Source: Blastomyces gilchristii SLH14081 (lineage: Eukaryota; Ascomycota; Eurotiomycetes; Onygenales; Ajellomycetaceae). From it: a DNA stretch of 64,000 nt. The stretch lies in assembly GCF_000003855.2 (NCBI RefSeq), contig NW_003101660.1, positions 681,617-745,616 of the forward strand. The letters are read 5' to 3'. Below are positions 1 through 12,400 of this stretch, piece after piece. Below the pieces are notes generated by a model. The model was not told where the DNA came from, made no database searches, and worked only from the letters and a program-made list of their open reading frames with translations. Position 1 is the first letter of the stretch. Each line of letters begins with the position of its first letter. The position numbers were made by a program, and so were the translations under genes.

Positions 1-3000
1 TTTGTTCGGGATGGCACGACGGCCAGGGCCAGCGATACTAACAGTGTCCGCTCGAGCAGTGTCCTGGGACGGCGACGCACGAGCACTGCGAGCGTAAGTA
101 CTCATGATGGTGATCTGCATAATCTTCGGTACTCCGTTATGAGTCTGGCCAACGGTCATGGACCCAAGGTCGATGGCTTGAACCTAGCAGACGAACTTGC
201 CTTTGATGAGGAAGACGAAGACACATTGGGCCTAGACGACCACCGACCAGATTCAAGATGCACGGTTCCCGATCACGAAAGGCCCATGTCGATGCAATCA
301 CGGCCGATGAGCAGCATGATGGCCCGACATACGTTGGATTTTTCGCTTGACGGACATGAAAGGTTCGGCACTCCCGATGTACTTGATCATCCAAAGAATC
401 TGGATGTAATTCCAGACATCGAGGAGGATGCAAAGGCAACCCCGGCTGTACCACAGTTCGAATACAGAGACGTTGGAATCCAGTATACCCCACCTCCATC
501 CCCTAAGATCGTCCCTGAACCGGATGAAGTTATCGTCGACGAGGCTCCTCTGGTGAATTGCCCGAACTGTGCAGACCTAGAAAGGAAGCACACATCCTCT
601 AGTACGGAAACAACACCCATATACGAAACAAAGGACAGTAGCACCGTCACCGTGCCTCTCCTCACTACCTCTTCTGCGTGCCAGACAACCGGAGAGCTGC
701 CAAGTCCTCCATGGACTCCTAAGTTGGACGAAATTTCATCAGAGGAGTCCACCCCGTTAGCCTCCCCAGCTCCCTTTATTGCAACTCCTGCTGTTACAAC
801 AGCTTCCATCTCAACTCAAACCGATGATGTAATTATCAAGGACAAAGAAACCCAAAACCTAGAACAACTTATCCGACAGGCAATGCCAATCCCTATGATC
901 ACGATCGAACCCCCTGGCTCAAACCCACAGTCCGGCAGGAACAGTGTCGTCTTGCCACCGCAAACTAAGAGTATATCATGCCAGACAAACATCGAACCAC
1001 TAGTCGATGTACGGTCATGTGGCATGCAAACAGAAGAAATCCGCGTCGATAAACGCAGTGCCAAACTCCCCGCCAAACTACTCCCATCCGCGATTATAGA
1101 CCCACGGATAAGCCCAGAATACATAGATCTACCATCACCACCCCCCATCCAGGCATTCCACGTCCCTCCAAAATCCGCAAAAAGGAAGCTTCGGAAACCA
1201 CCGCCAGTCGAGCCTGCACCGCTATCAAGGCCGTCCTCGAACGATAAAGAGCCTGAGAAACTGCAAACACTGCAAGCATATCCCGGGAATAATGACAATG
1301 GCCCCCTTTCTGACGATGTAAAGCCAGAGCTTCGACGGCCGTTCAGAAACAGCAGCTTATTTGCTGGATTTGAGCACATCAGTGACGATGAATGGCCAGT
1401 GCCACAAGGGGACCTGTTTAGCGATGACGAGCTGTTTAATCGACCCCTGGCATCTTACACGCTGAGGGCTGGTAAGCTGGTTACCAAGCCCTCACCCTCA
1501 ATACTGGACGACAACCCTCTAGCGGAGCGTGAGGAACACCCAGACACAAATGAGGAGCAGTATTCGCCGAAATCAGTATCCGAACTAAGAGCTCACAACG
1601 GTCCTCAGCAGCGTGCTGTGGCATCTGGGAAATCCTCAACTGCCAAACGACCGCCCAGACCCTTGAAATTGGGCAACGTCGCGAAGCAACCAGATATTCG
1701 TCGCACTGCCATGATCTCTAGCTCTACCGCCGCACATCAGGCATTCAGGCCTCGCAGCCCCAGTGCGCCCAGTATCGGCAGCAGCGCCGCTTCCACTAGT
1801 ACCGCAACCAAACCTCCCTTCCCCGTTCCCGTGAGGTTGAGTTCGCGCAAGATCCCTACCAGCGCAAGTGAGGGCGCTCAGAGCCCCACGCCATACAGCA
1901 ACGGAAATTACCTAGAGCGGGGCTTTAGATCAAGAGATCCTCCACTTCGTAAAGTACGCTCGGCCGCTGTAGTGTCTAGGACGCAATATCATGATCGGCA
2001 GCAAAGCCATTCACCACCAACAATGTCGACAACATCAACCTGCCCGGAAAGCCCACACCTACCACCCATGCCCGTCGACGAAATCACAGCCCCTCGCAGT
2101 AAACGTTCTGGTAAACCGCGCTCAAATCGACAAATTCCACCCCCTCCCAGATCCCATCGAAGAGACGAGTCAAACAATACCAACACGGGTATACAGCAGA
2201 CTAGTGTGGTCGATGCGATCGCACAGACCATGGTAGGAGAATGGATGTGGAAGTATGTTCGAAGACGGAAGTCTTTCGGTATGACCGATAATAGTAAGGA
2301 GGGATGGGAGCTGGGTAAAAGCACCGAAGAGGTCTCCGCAAATATCACTGGGAATGGCGTCAGGCATAAGAGATGGGTATGGCTAGCACCGTATGAGCGT
2401 GCAGTCATGTGGAGCAGTAAACAGCCCACCAGCGGATCTGCGTTGCTAGGCAAGAGTGGCCGAAAGTGTGAGTATTTATCCCGCCCAGGAGCTAAATGGC
2501 CTGTATACTCCTTTGGAGAAAAAGAAGTATTTTCGTTTGGCTAACTAGCACTCTCCGTAAAGTAACGATCCAATCTGTCCTTGACGTCAAGGATGATAAT
2601 CCGTTACCCAAGGGCTCTAGTCCTAGTAACCATTTCAACCGGTCGATTTTGATACTCACCCCGCAACGAGCACTGAAGTTCACAGCCATGACAATCGAAC
2701 GCCATTTCGTCTGGTTAACCGCTTTGTCATTCCTAAGCCACTCGTCGATGGGTGCCAACGACCTTGCGTCCTTGCCACCGGTCCCACACGAAGAGTATCG
2801 CCCTCCCCCAGGTAGTACACTAAGGCGCAATCCAATCCGCGACTCAATCCGCGTCGCAAAGGGTAAAGCAAGACCCACCCCAGCAAGTTCCAACCGTTCA
2901 TTTGCATCCCACCCGTCCGCCGTCCCTGAGCTACCTTTTGATGAAGCTCAACAAGGCGAACCTATCAACGACGTCGCCGATCCCCCAAATGTCCCAAGAT

Positions 3001-3464
3001 TCTCCTCACACTCGCGCAAGCGAAGCAACACAGCACCGCGCCTCCCTCCAAGTGCATTTAAAAGCTTCTCCAACCACACCACCGCCCCGTCCACATACAG
3101 CACCACAACCGCGTGCTCATCGGATCTCTACTCTCCCTCAACCATGGGGCCATCGGGCGTGCAGAGCGGCCAAAGCAGTTTTAGTCATCGCACCTCAGAA
3201 GCCAGCGGCCCATCTAGCGTTGGCATGAGCAATTTCTTCGAAGCAGTTGGTACAGTGCGGATGGAAGCTTTCGTGGATCGAAATGAATTCCCACGCCAAC
3301 GAGTTGGTGGGCATGGACATAGATCAAGGCAAGGCGGCGGCGGTGGTGGTCGAAGGAGACGGGATGCGCATTACTGGCCCCCAAATAGCCCGGACACGGA
3401 GTTTTATGGTTCCGAAGACGGGGATGTGCTCTTTCGAAATGAGGATCCTTTTCGAGGGTTCTAG
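1..3464 (+). CDS. apsA: ApsA/Num1-type cortical anchor protein with PH domain, 5' partial
   Basis: CDS join(<1..2467, 2563..3464), about 1,122 aa in the window; the frame is open from base 1, so the ATG at 139 is internal and the N-terminal part lies outside. The intron (GTGAGT donor at 2468, CTAAC at 2541, AG at 2561-2562, phase 1) is supported because splicing gives an uninterrupted PH-domain segment (GRK-LTIQSVLDVKDDNPLPKG). The PH domain spans about 2206-2750 and is preceded by a long disordered Ser/Pro-rich region; a Gly/Arg-rich tail follows. Family knowledge: ApsA (Aspergillus) and Num1 (yeast) sit at the cell cortex through the PH domain and anchor dynein for nuclear migration. Several short xQT motifs at 475-1038 resemble dynein light chain LC8 sites. 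Assignment rests on PH-domain sequence, its C-terminal place and overall layout. The coiled-coil N-terminus expected of the family cannot be seen. Confidence 0.85.
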
Positions 3465-3766
3465 AACGGTTTTTGTTAGCCCTCGAGCCCTCGAGCCCAA
3501 AGAGAGTAGGGTAGTAGTCTGGTCTCGTCCTTGATATGAATCAAGGGGCGTGTGTAAATTTATTTTACATGCGTTTTGAAGTTCTTTTGCTCCTTTTCTC
3601 TTTTTTCCTCCTCGTTGAAAGAGAAGGATGGGCAACTATGTATGATGCGGAAGAAGGTAAGCAGGACTTCGATATAGAAGAAGGGCCATCAATTGATACG
3701 ATACCACTGTACAAATAGTTGTTTGGAAACAAAGCGGACCACTGGCAACCCCAGTTTCTTGTTTCT

Positions 3767-3768
<2 letters not shown>

Positions 3769-3812
<44 letters not shown>
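3769..3812 (+). repeat. Poly-T tract (44 T)
   Basis: An uninterrupted run of 44 T about 300 bases downstream of the ApsA-type stop codon. Similar long A/T homopolymers occur at 13981-14021, 19281-19310 and 20686-20712, each in intergenic DNA. Confidence 0.95.
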
Positions 3813-3815
<3 letters not shown>

Positions 3816-5011
3816 GTATTTTTGTTTCCCGTGTTGAGCTTCCCGCCTTTCATTTCCCTCGTACTTATTTAGGTTCATCCTCTTCGGCAGGGGATATCAG
3901 CGGTGTTATGTTTTCATTTTCATTCATTCCTGAGCTCTTCGCCCTCTCTTTATTCACTCTTCCTTGCAGTTTTCTTTTTCTTTTTTTTTTCTTCAACCAG
4001 CGGCGTCCATGGATATATATATATATCTTCCTTGCGTTTTCCTTTCCGATCTTGTTATTATAGTATATTTTTGTTGGTATTTTCTTGTAAACCTCCCCCC
4101 CTGTTAATATACGTACGCAGCGGAAATTGACGCCGGTGGGCTTTTTGACTGATCGACCTCATTCATATCTGATCTTCATATTTTTTGTTCCCACTTTTGA
4201 TGTATTTGTTTCGAGGAGGAACGGATGTCTTGTTTCGCCTTCTCCTCTGCTCTATGTGAAGGGCCCCAAGAGAAGAGGAATATGGTTCAGGAATCGGGGG
4301 AATACATATATAGATAGCTTCCCTAAGCGATCGAGTTTATTATATCTTCGCGTGCGTGACTCCTTCGTGATATGGTGACGCCTTTCTTTTCTTTTTTCTT
4401 TTCCTTTCTTCGTCCTTGTTGCATTGGTATCGTTGTTCTGATTCATCCGTTCGATCGCTCGATCGATCCACGATCAACAACCCACACCAGCCAGCATAAA
4501 CGAACGGGTTCCTTGTGAAACTCTGGAACTCGGAGATCGATCGAAGTAAATTGATTGATTGATTCCGCTTTTGCTTTTCTGTTTGGATTAAACGACCAAG
4601 GCAAGAGGGGCGGTAGGTGGGGGGGGGGGAGGGGGGAGGTAATAGGATAGATAATAGGTGACTCTGGCTCTGTCCCACTGCGTCCTTCTCCCTCCGCATA
4701 CATCTCTGACCTTCATCGAGCATGAAAAAGGTCGAGGTTCATTCAGATAGAAAGTTGGATGGATAAAAAAAGGAAACAAAAACAAAACAAAATTTATGAA
4801 AGAAAATCCTGATACTTTAGAGAAAGAAGAGGGAACACACCCCACCTTCCCCCCCGTTTTAAGTTCTTCCGTCAGTTAGTTTAGTAGATAAAAGTTTCCT
4901 TCGGCGTTTGTCATCATCATCATCTTAAAACTCACCGTAGCAAAAAATATTTCAATATTTCAATATCCCCTTGTGCTCGTGTACGACAGGACAAGAACAG
5001 AAAGCATACAT

Positions 5012-5239
5012 CACACGGCATACAGCATACAGCACACGGCATACGGCTGGTTCGGCCCAGCACGCAGCCAGCCAGACCAGCCGCCTTTCGATTCCGTTTG
5101 TCAGAGTTTCGATCATCGCCATCATCACCATCATCACCATCATCTACTACTACCCGTTCAGAGCGAAACTAGTTGTGCAGGGAGCCGGTCGCACAGTACA
5201 AGGAGGCGCAGTGCCGTGTGTGGATAGATAGATAGATAT
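5012..5239. repeat. Cluster of short tandem repeats
   Basis: Three simple arrays lie close together: degenerate 8-13 bp units around GCATACAGCATACAG (about 5012-5047), ATC/CAT triplets (5112-5145) and a TAGA tetranucleotide (5223-5239). No function is apparent. Confidence 0.7.
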
Positions 5240-6030
5240 ATTGATATTATATATTCTGTTCGCTCAAGTGACACAAGCTCGGCTCGTAGTTGGTTCGTCT
5301 TCTTGTAGCTATATACATATACCCCCTTAAGAGCAGATCTTTGGAAAGGTGGTCGATAGCTGCTGGGTTTGGTGTAATCTATTAGATAGATGGCGGACTG
5401 ATATTGGGGACTGGTAAAAAAGAGCGGAAGTTGGGGGTTGGACTGGGCATCTGTTTTCATTTATTTAATGTATGTGTTTCATTTCGATATGCCTGACTCC
5501 TGATTTAGATTAGTTATTGTACAGTACATCCTATTTGTGTTGCGTTATTTCTTATTTATTGGCTTTTATTTGTTGCATGGAATTTCAATTAATCCCACCA
5601 CCATCATAAATTGCATGCAAGCAGTACGGAGTAGTTAGTTATAACTAATAAGTAACTAGTTAACTAACAAAGCAGGGAACTGGACTGAGCAAAAGAGAAC
5701 AGAACAGGATTCCAATTGCAGCAAGCAAGGATATTTCATTCATTGATTGATTGATTGTCTGATTAACTACTCTTCGTATTGATTTTCTTGTTCAACATAT
5801 CAATTTATATACTAGCGCTGCGGAATTCATGCAGGAACCGGTTTAGTGCGGACAACAGCTACATTTTTTGTTTGGTTGATACAAAGGGACATGTACTGTA
5901 CATGTACATAGCATACATGTACGGGCAGACTACAGATAGATCCAAGGTTTTCAATAATTTCTTCACAAGGAGAGAATATGCAATGCTTCTGCTCAATTCA
6001 GATCTATTCTATCCCCTTTGGCCTGATATC

Positions 6031-6695
6031 CTATCCCTCATATCTCCCCCCCCCCAGCCTTCCCCCCCCCCTTTCATCCGCACCAATAACCCTTGCCACA
6101 TCCGCCGGTAAAACATACTCCTCCTCCACCGGCATCATTTCCCTCGCCTCATCCAGTCTCCCCTCGCCTGCCAACCTCCCCACCTCCCGCATCAGCCCCG
6201 TAACATCCCTGATCCCCACAATCCACTCATCCACATACGATCCACCGCCTCCCCTTTCAACCCAACCTGCAGCGACCGATACTCAAGCGCGCGGAACTCG
6301 AAATCCCTCTCAGGATCCCACTGCACGCGCACGGGGCTCTCCTCCTTGCGCTTCTCCCACGTCGCCTGGTCCGCGTACAGGTGCGGAGACGGGTGGCTGG
6401 GGCACGCATGCGCCAGTGCCCAATGGAACCCTTCGCGTGTGACTTCTAGAGCCAGCACCCGCTTCTGGTCTTTCTTTGTCGCCCAGCCGTAGCGGTAGGC
6501 CATCCAGAGGAATGAGGGCTTGATCCAGGTCATGCGCCCGCGCTTGAAGGGGGCCACAAATTTCCCGGCGGCCACTGCTGCGTTGGCGATTGACGGTGAG
6601 TATGCATGGTAGATTGTGATGGTCGTTGGGGTGTGTTGAGCTCGGATGGCGTAGTTGGATGGGCCAGCTTTGAGTGGTTGTTGTTGTGACTCCAT
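6031..6695 (-). CDS. DUF4291-family protein, interrupted by a one-base frameshift
   Basis: The best start is the ATG at 6695 (MESQQQPLKAGP), just before the conserved segment YAIRAQHTPTTITIYHAYSP; an in-frame ATG at 6881 adds 62 residues without family character. Conserved DUF4291 blocks follow: FVAPFKRGRMTWIKPSFLWM, RYGWATKKDQKRVLALEVTR and FHWALAHACPSH. At about 6237-6239 the frame breaks. The upstream frame runs into unrelated residues, whereas the next frame resumes with YVDEWIVGIRDVTGL and ends at 6031. One missing base restores a protein of about 221 aa, the normal size for the family. No GT-AG intron fits. The function of DUF4291 proteins is unknown. The break may be a sequencing error or a real pseudogenising deletion; this window cannot decide. 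Confidence 0.75.
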
Positions 6696-8106
6696 TGCTT
6701 TTCTGATTGAGATCTTTGAGGAGGGTACGTATGGATGGGGCGATTTTGGACTTGTATAATGGTTGGCGAGAGGAGTCGAGAAGAGTCGATTCGAGAAATT
6801 CGCGAAATTTTCATGCTCGCTCTCATTGACAGCTTTTAAGAGCGTTATGCACGGTGGTTTCCAAGCGTTTGTAGCAGCCACCTTGTTTGTCGGAGGCCTA
6901 AATAATACCTCCTCCTACCTATTGATATGAAGCTACTGAACTCAGCCAGGCTGTATCATTGAATATCCATTGAGAATCCTGAAATCCGTCCGCCCTTCAC
7001 AGCGCTGAAACGAAGATAGCGGAGGGTTGCCTGATTGCCTGATTATATAGCCAATAATTTAGCCAGCTTAACAGCGGAGCCAGGCTACTCGTATATCTAG
7101 CCCGTTCTGCTCCCCGCGCGCTGGTTCAGGTCTCCGACACCCCCGGGGTTCGCAATTCCGCCGGCGCTTCTATTATTTCTTGAGTCATACATATCCAGTC
7201 ACAAGCTGAAGAAGAGAATATCAAACATGAAGAGAAGGGCGGAAGGGGGAAAACAGACACTTCTCTTCATTCGATGTGTCTCTCTTGAAGTAGTAGTACT
7301 ACTAACTGTAATAGGGATTGGCTTTTTGAACGAGCAATTTGGGTCACTTTTTTAAACGATCCAAACCGGAGATGTATGGAAAGAAAACTAATTTGACGGA
7401 GCTGAGAATAATATCAATCCAGCATCAACGAAGATCAGTGAGGGACATCCCATCCCGCCCCGCCCCGCCCCGCCCCTGACTACTTCTCCGCCTTCAATTG
7501 TTCCCACCTCCGCCTCCTCCCCATTTTTCATCACCACCATCCGGAAACTCCACCGTACGGGCTTGTATAGGGTTTGTGACCCGGCCACAAAAGTAATCTG
7601 GTCTGAAACCTTCAAGACATTTTTAAGAAGCAAAGACAACAGGTGAGAACGAGAACCCATATAAGGCGCAAACAGATAAAAAGAGGTCTAGATTGAACGT
7701 ATGTAAAAGGCCGAAGAAAGGTAAGGAGAGATGTAACCTAGTGAAACAAAAAAGGATGTCCCGAGAATTTTTTAAAATACAAATAAACATATTCTATCCT
7801 TCTCTCGTCTTCTTTTTGAATTTTCCGCTCACGAAAACAGTCCCAGGTAGAGAACCATCCCCGGAACCCCACCACTGCCATCGAGCTGGCTTGTATATGT
7901 TTCTTAAAAAAGAAAAAAATCTGTAGGAGAATTCGCAATGAGAAAAACGAACATGGAAAAAGACAGAGCTGGAAACGAGGAAAAGAGATGTTAGGTTTTG
8001 AATTGAATTCGGTATCCAGATTTATACATATGATGTCACTAATAGGCGGCCGATGGGAAAGGATTTTGGGAGAGAGCGAAAAGAAAATAACGTGTCTATA
8101 TCCATT
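6696..8106. other. Intergenic region, no gene seen
   Basis: Holds the upstream region of the DUF4291 gene and the probable 3' UTR of the cytochrome b5-like gene. A GC-rich tandem array of CCCGC units lies at 7453-7476. Open frames in this stretch have no recognisable domain. Confidence 0.5.
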
Positions 8107-8490
8107 TTATAGCTTCGCAGCCTCCTTGACTTCGCCAATCTTCAGCTTGCCGCCGTACTTCGTCAGGACGCCCGCGTTGTGATACTGTTTTTTGATGATA
8201 GGCGCAGAAGTTAGCAAAGATGGTAATTTTTTATGCATATAAGAAGCAGCACAATGCATGGATTATAAGGTAACAACTATAGATAGATTATGGAGATATT
8301 TCCCCTAACGAACCTTCCAGAACTGCTTCGAAGCATCCTTGCCCGCAACGCGCTTCAGAATCTTCGAGCCGCCGGGATGCTCGTCTAGGAAATCGGTGAT
8401 GTCGTAGACGTCTGAGTCGATGATGATATACATGCCGTTCTCGGCCTTGTTGTGCTGAGCGACCTCAGCAGCTGTGAATGATTTCGACAT
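8107..8490 (-). CDS. Small soluble cytochrome b5-like heme-binding protein
   Basis: CDS complement(join(8107..8184, 8314..8490)), 84 aa. Exon 1 starts at the ATG at 8490 ([20 protein letters not shown]) and ends after KQFWK; exon 2 continues [19 protein letters not shown] to the stop at 8107. The intron has a GTTCGT donor at 8313 and a CAG acceptor at 8187-8185, phase 0, and the junction KQFWK-YHNAG is what the family requires. The heme-binding core is intact: His38 in DEHPGG is one axial ligand and His61 in KYHNAG is the expected second. No transmembrane tail or signal peptide follows, so this is a free-standing b5 domain rather than microsomal cytochrome b5. It probably acts as an electron carrier; the partner is unknown. 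Confidence 0.85.
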
Positions 8491-8786
8491 TGTATTGGTG
8501 TGGATTCGGGGTTCGGAGATTTTTATTTTTATTTTCAAAAAAGAGGCACGTAGATAAGCTCTCTCCTTGCAGTCAGTGGTTATTGCTGCAGAAGATGGAG
8601 AGTGACAGGGGGGTTGTTCGAGCTTAGAGGGACAGCGGGAGCGGGATGGATGGGAGCTATTCACAACTTCTAGGGGTTGAGATATTGGTACGGATCAAGA
8701 GTGGAATCGCCTGGGGCGCTTGCGGTTATCTTTATAAGACTGGCAATGGCGAATTTTGGGGTTTACATATGGCCAGGTCCAGGAGG

Positions 8787-8832
8787 GGCTTACAGTTGGA
8801 CGTGGTGCCAAAGAAGTTGATCGTGGTGCCAA
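8787..8832 (+). repeat. Left arm of 46-bp inverted repeat
   Basis: Matches the reverse complement of 9121-9166 at 44 of 46 positions by eye; both mismatches are G/A. The arm itself contains CGTGGTGCCAA twice, 21 bases apart. Confidence 0.9.
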
Positions 8833-9120
8833 CTCGGGCCGGAAAAACAGTTTGGCGTGGTTTGAACCCAATTTCAATTTGGACTAGACATATCCAGCAG
8901 ATCATCCCTACACCTCTCATAATATTGATTTTTCATATTTTTCAAAGGCTCTAGCTAGCTCTTTCCTATTTATTCTAATTCTAATTCTCTAATATACACC
9001 TCTACACTAAGATAAACAAGGATTGAGTGAGAGATTGAAAAACAGTTAGACTGGAATTAGTAGGCGTGTACGGAGTAGTGGGTGGGGGATTTTAGACGGA
9101 GCACTAAAGTGCATAAAGAA

Positions 9121-9166
9121 TTGGCACCATGATCAACTTCTTTGGCACCACGTTCAACTGTAAGCC
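9121..9166 (-). repeat. Right arm of 46-bp inverted repeat
   Basis: Reverse-complement partner of 8787-8832 across a spacer of 288 bases. No target-site duplication is visible outside the arms, so the unit may be a degenerate MITE or a hairpin-forming sequence; I cannot tell which. Confidence 0.9.
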
Positions 9167-9465
9167 AATCGAACCGACGTATCTCGGTCGTTGCTTTGTC
9201 GCCTGTGCGCTGTGAGAGCCGAGGTAGATTTGGCCCGCACGAGGACGCCGGGAAAGCTAGGCCTATTTGGACATGGCGTCCAGATGGCGAACTCGGCTCC
9301 TTTGTCAGCCGAAACTTCCATGTGATGATTGGCTGTAAGCTACTGGAATAAGGGGGTCTACGGCGGTGGATATATCTAGAATACATATACATTTCTTCGA
9401 CTAAATGGTTATCCAAAATGCATTATCTTCGTTGTCGGCCATCGCCATCATGATAATCTGCATCT

Positions 9466-12400
9466 TCACACCTTACTCTTCTCCCCCGCCGCCCCCTGCC
9501 CCTTCGGTACTTTTTTATCAATCCCCAACGTCTCCAAATCCTTCTTCTTATGATAATGCGGGGCCACCTCCACTAGCCACTCGGGTTGCAGTGGCATATT
9601 ACTACGCATATACTCCTTGCTCGTCAGGACCAGCTCGTAATATATTACCCACTTCGGGTTCACCTCGAACAGCGTGCTGGACGGGTGTAGGTACACAGTC
9701 TGTCCATTCTTGACCGTCCGGTATGAATCACCGCCACGTTGTAGACGCGCCGCGTTCGGGAAGAACCCGGCCGTGATAGCCTTTTGGATGGGGACTAGAT
9801 CATTGGCCCCCGCAGAGGTAATAGTTACCTCAACCCGATCACAGAGCTTGGCGAGCTGATCGCGCACGTCACGGGCACGCGTTAAGCTTCGTTGTTGTAG
9901 GAAGTTCTCGCGCGCCCAGACGTAGCTGAAGTCGGAGTCGACCCATTGGTTCCACACGTTTAGGAGTGAGAAGTGATCACCGCCGTCTTTAATGGTGAAA
10001 CGCGCGCGAGCACTGTCGGCATGGATCTTTTTGTCTTTGGGTCGGAAGAATAGAGAGCTGGCTTCGCCTAGCATGGCGATTATCGAAAGCACCTCCTCGA
10101 CACATCCATACTTATCGGCTGCTAGAATAGCCTTGGCAAGCATTGGATCGGTGGGGAACTCGGCCATCTGCCTCCCAACCTTGGTCAAATCGCCATGGTC
10201 ATTTAACGCTCCGAGCGCGTATAACTGCTCGAGAGCACGGATAAGCGTTTCTGCAGGTGGTGGGTCCATGAAATCGAAATCGAGAAGCTGGTCGATCCCG
10301 AGTGATTTTAACATCAAGACGACTCCGTTGAGGTTTGTCCGTTGGATTTCTGGAGTGGTGTTTTCCTCTAGCTCATTGTAGAAAGCCCATTTTGTATATA
10401 GCCGAAAACATTTGCCTGGACCGACACGGCCTGCTCTCCCTGCTCTCTGGCCAGCAGATGCACGCGAGCAAGGCGTAACAACAAGGCTCTCCATTCCAGT
10501 GCGCGGGTTGAATACGTTTTCTTTCACGAAGCCTGGGTCAATCACATACACAATTCCGTCAATGGTCAAACTGGTTTCTGCAATGTTGGTAGCAAGAACC
10601 ACCTTTCGCGCTCCGGGAGGGGTGGGTTCAAAGATCTTGGCTTGAAGTTCCGAAGGCAAGTTCGCGTAGATGGGACATATTATCAGCTCTGGTATCTTGG
10701 AACCTAGCTTCCGAGCTGTCTCTTGTATACTTTGTTCTGCAGCCTCAATTTCCTCTTGACCCGTAAGAAAGACCAAAATATCGCCAGCCCCCTGGCTTAT
10801 GTGGATGTGGAATACGGTAGTGATCGCAGCGGCAAGATAATTTGCCTCCGGTTGTGATGTATAGTGTATGTCCACGGGATATCTTCGCCCAGGGATATTG
10901 AAGATGGGCGCATCATCAAAGTATTTCTGGAATTTTTGCGCATCAATCGTTGCTGATGAAATAAGCAATTTCAGATCAGGCCTTGCCTTTGCAATATCCT
11001 TCAACAGACCGCATGCGATATCGGTGGATACAGTTCTCTCGTGGGCTTCGTCGATCATCAGTGCAGAATAGGCACCAAGGTCAGGCTCCGTAAGCAGTTC
11101 ACGTAGCAGCATACCATCAGTCATATACTTGAGCACTGTCTTGTCACTGGTAGCATCCTCGAACCGGATAGCATATCCAACTTCATTCCCAACCTTAACG
11201 CCCATCTCCTCAGCTACACGAGCAGCAACACTCATCGCTGCAACTCGTCTAGGCTGCGTGCAGCCAATCTTCATCCCCCCATTGGTATACCCCGCTTCGT
11301 GTAAATATTGAGGGATTTGAGTAGTTTTCCCACTACCAGTTTCTCCAACGATGATAATAATCTGGTGATCAGCCACCGCTTGTAAAATTTCCTCTCTAAA
11401 CCGGTAGATAGGTAAGCTTTTCCTTGTCTCCTCAATGGACGTTGCTTTCTGTTCTGCCGCATCCAGCTTCTGCTGGAAGAGCAGCTGCTCCTTGGTTAAC
11501 GGCTTCCGGTCCCCTTCTAACTTCGAATCCATGATGAAATTTATCTTCTGCGCATCGTCAAACACATACTCGTAATCCCCTTCATCAGCGAACTCTGCCT
11601 TGTGAATTTGTGCTCTAGCCTTAGCTGTCTGCTCATTCTCCCACTCCTCATGTTCAGTAACGAACCGCTCATGTCCATGCTCATCCCGATCAACATAACG
11701 TTTATAAAGCGCTTCTTCTTTCCGCTTCCGATCAATCTTGCCCTTTTCTGTAATGTAATCTTCAGGCAACGCATAGCCATCCCGATAATCGTCAATCCGC
11801 AATCGCTCCTCCGCCAGCCGTAGCACTTCTCTATTTTTCTTAAACTCCTCTTTTTCCCGACGTGTCAAGTTTGGATTCTCGCGAAGCTCGGCAGTTTCTT
11901 CCGCGACTTGCTTGCGCAGCAGAGCCAGTCGCTCCGCTTCGCGTTTCTTAAGATATTCCTGCCGCGAGCGAAGCCGCAAGTCTGGCATTGCCGCGGACCT
12001 CGCCGCAGCATCTTCAGCCAGCGCGCGACGCCGGGCTGCATCCGAGTCTTTCGTGGACGATCGATCTTCGACGATTTTCTTTGACTTCGAATCGTCCCTT
12101 TTCCGCGAGGCGTTTCGCGAACTCATCGCGCTCCTTGAGGTCGCGCTGTCTAGCCCGCTCAGCTCTGGTCTCTGGATCTCCATCTGAAGAGGGAGAAGAA
12201 GAACGAGGGGACTGGGAGCGTAATGTTGGTTCTTTTTCTTCTTGTTGGGCCTCTTCTTGTTGTAGTTGCTCATCATACATCTCACCTTCGTCTTCGGGTA
12301 TTTCTTCATCGCCCCAGCGGTCTTCAAAATCCCTGTCGTTCCTTCTGCGGACCTTCTTGGACCGATGCCGACTTTCGCGATCATGATCGCCTTCCCGCTC

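Larger units (their letters stand above)
3465..6030. other. Intergenic/UTR region, no gene seen
   Basis: About 2.5 kb without a convincing coding frame. It holds the probable 3' UTR of the ApsA-type gene and much low-complexity sequence: a T44 run, pyrimidine-rich stretches, imperfect GGCATACAGCATACAGCACAC repeats (about 5012-5047), CAT/ATC triplets (5112-5145) and TAGA repeats (5223-5239). Short open frames here have low-complexity translations. Confidence 0.6.
8491..9465. other. Intergenic region containing a 46-bp inverted repeat
   Basis: Lies between the 5' end of the b5-like gene and the 3' end of the Prp2-type helicase gene. No supported coding frame. The notable content is the inverted repeat listed separately, plus a short TTCTAA repeat near 8975. 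Confidence 0.5.

Noticed and set aside
387..1379. Open frames on the minus strand opposite the ApsA-type gene
   Set aside because: They lie inside a long, family-like plus-strand coding frame; translations are Ser/Gly-rich shadows without domains.
6696..6881. N-terminal extension of the DUF4291 frame to the ATG at 6881
   Set aside because: The added 62 residues show no family similarity and the family begins near the ATG at 6695; likely 5' UTR.
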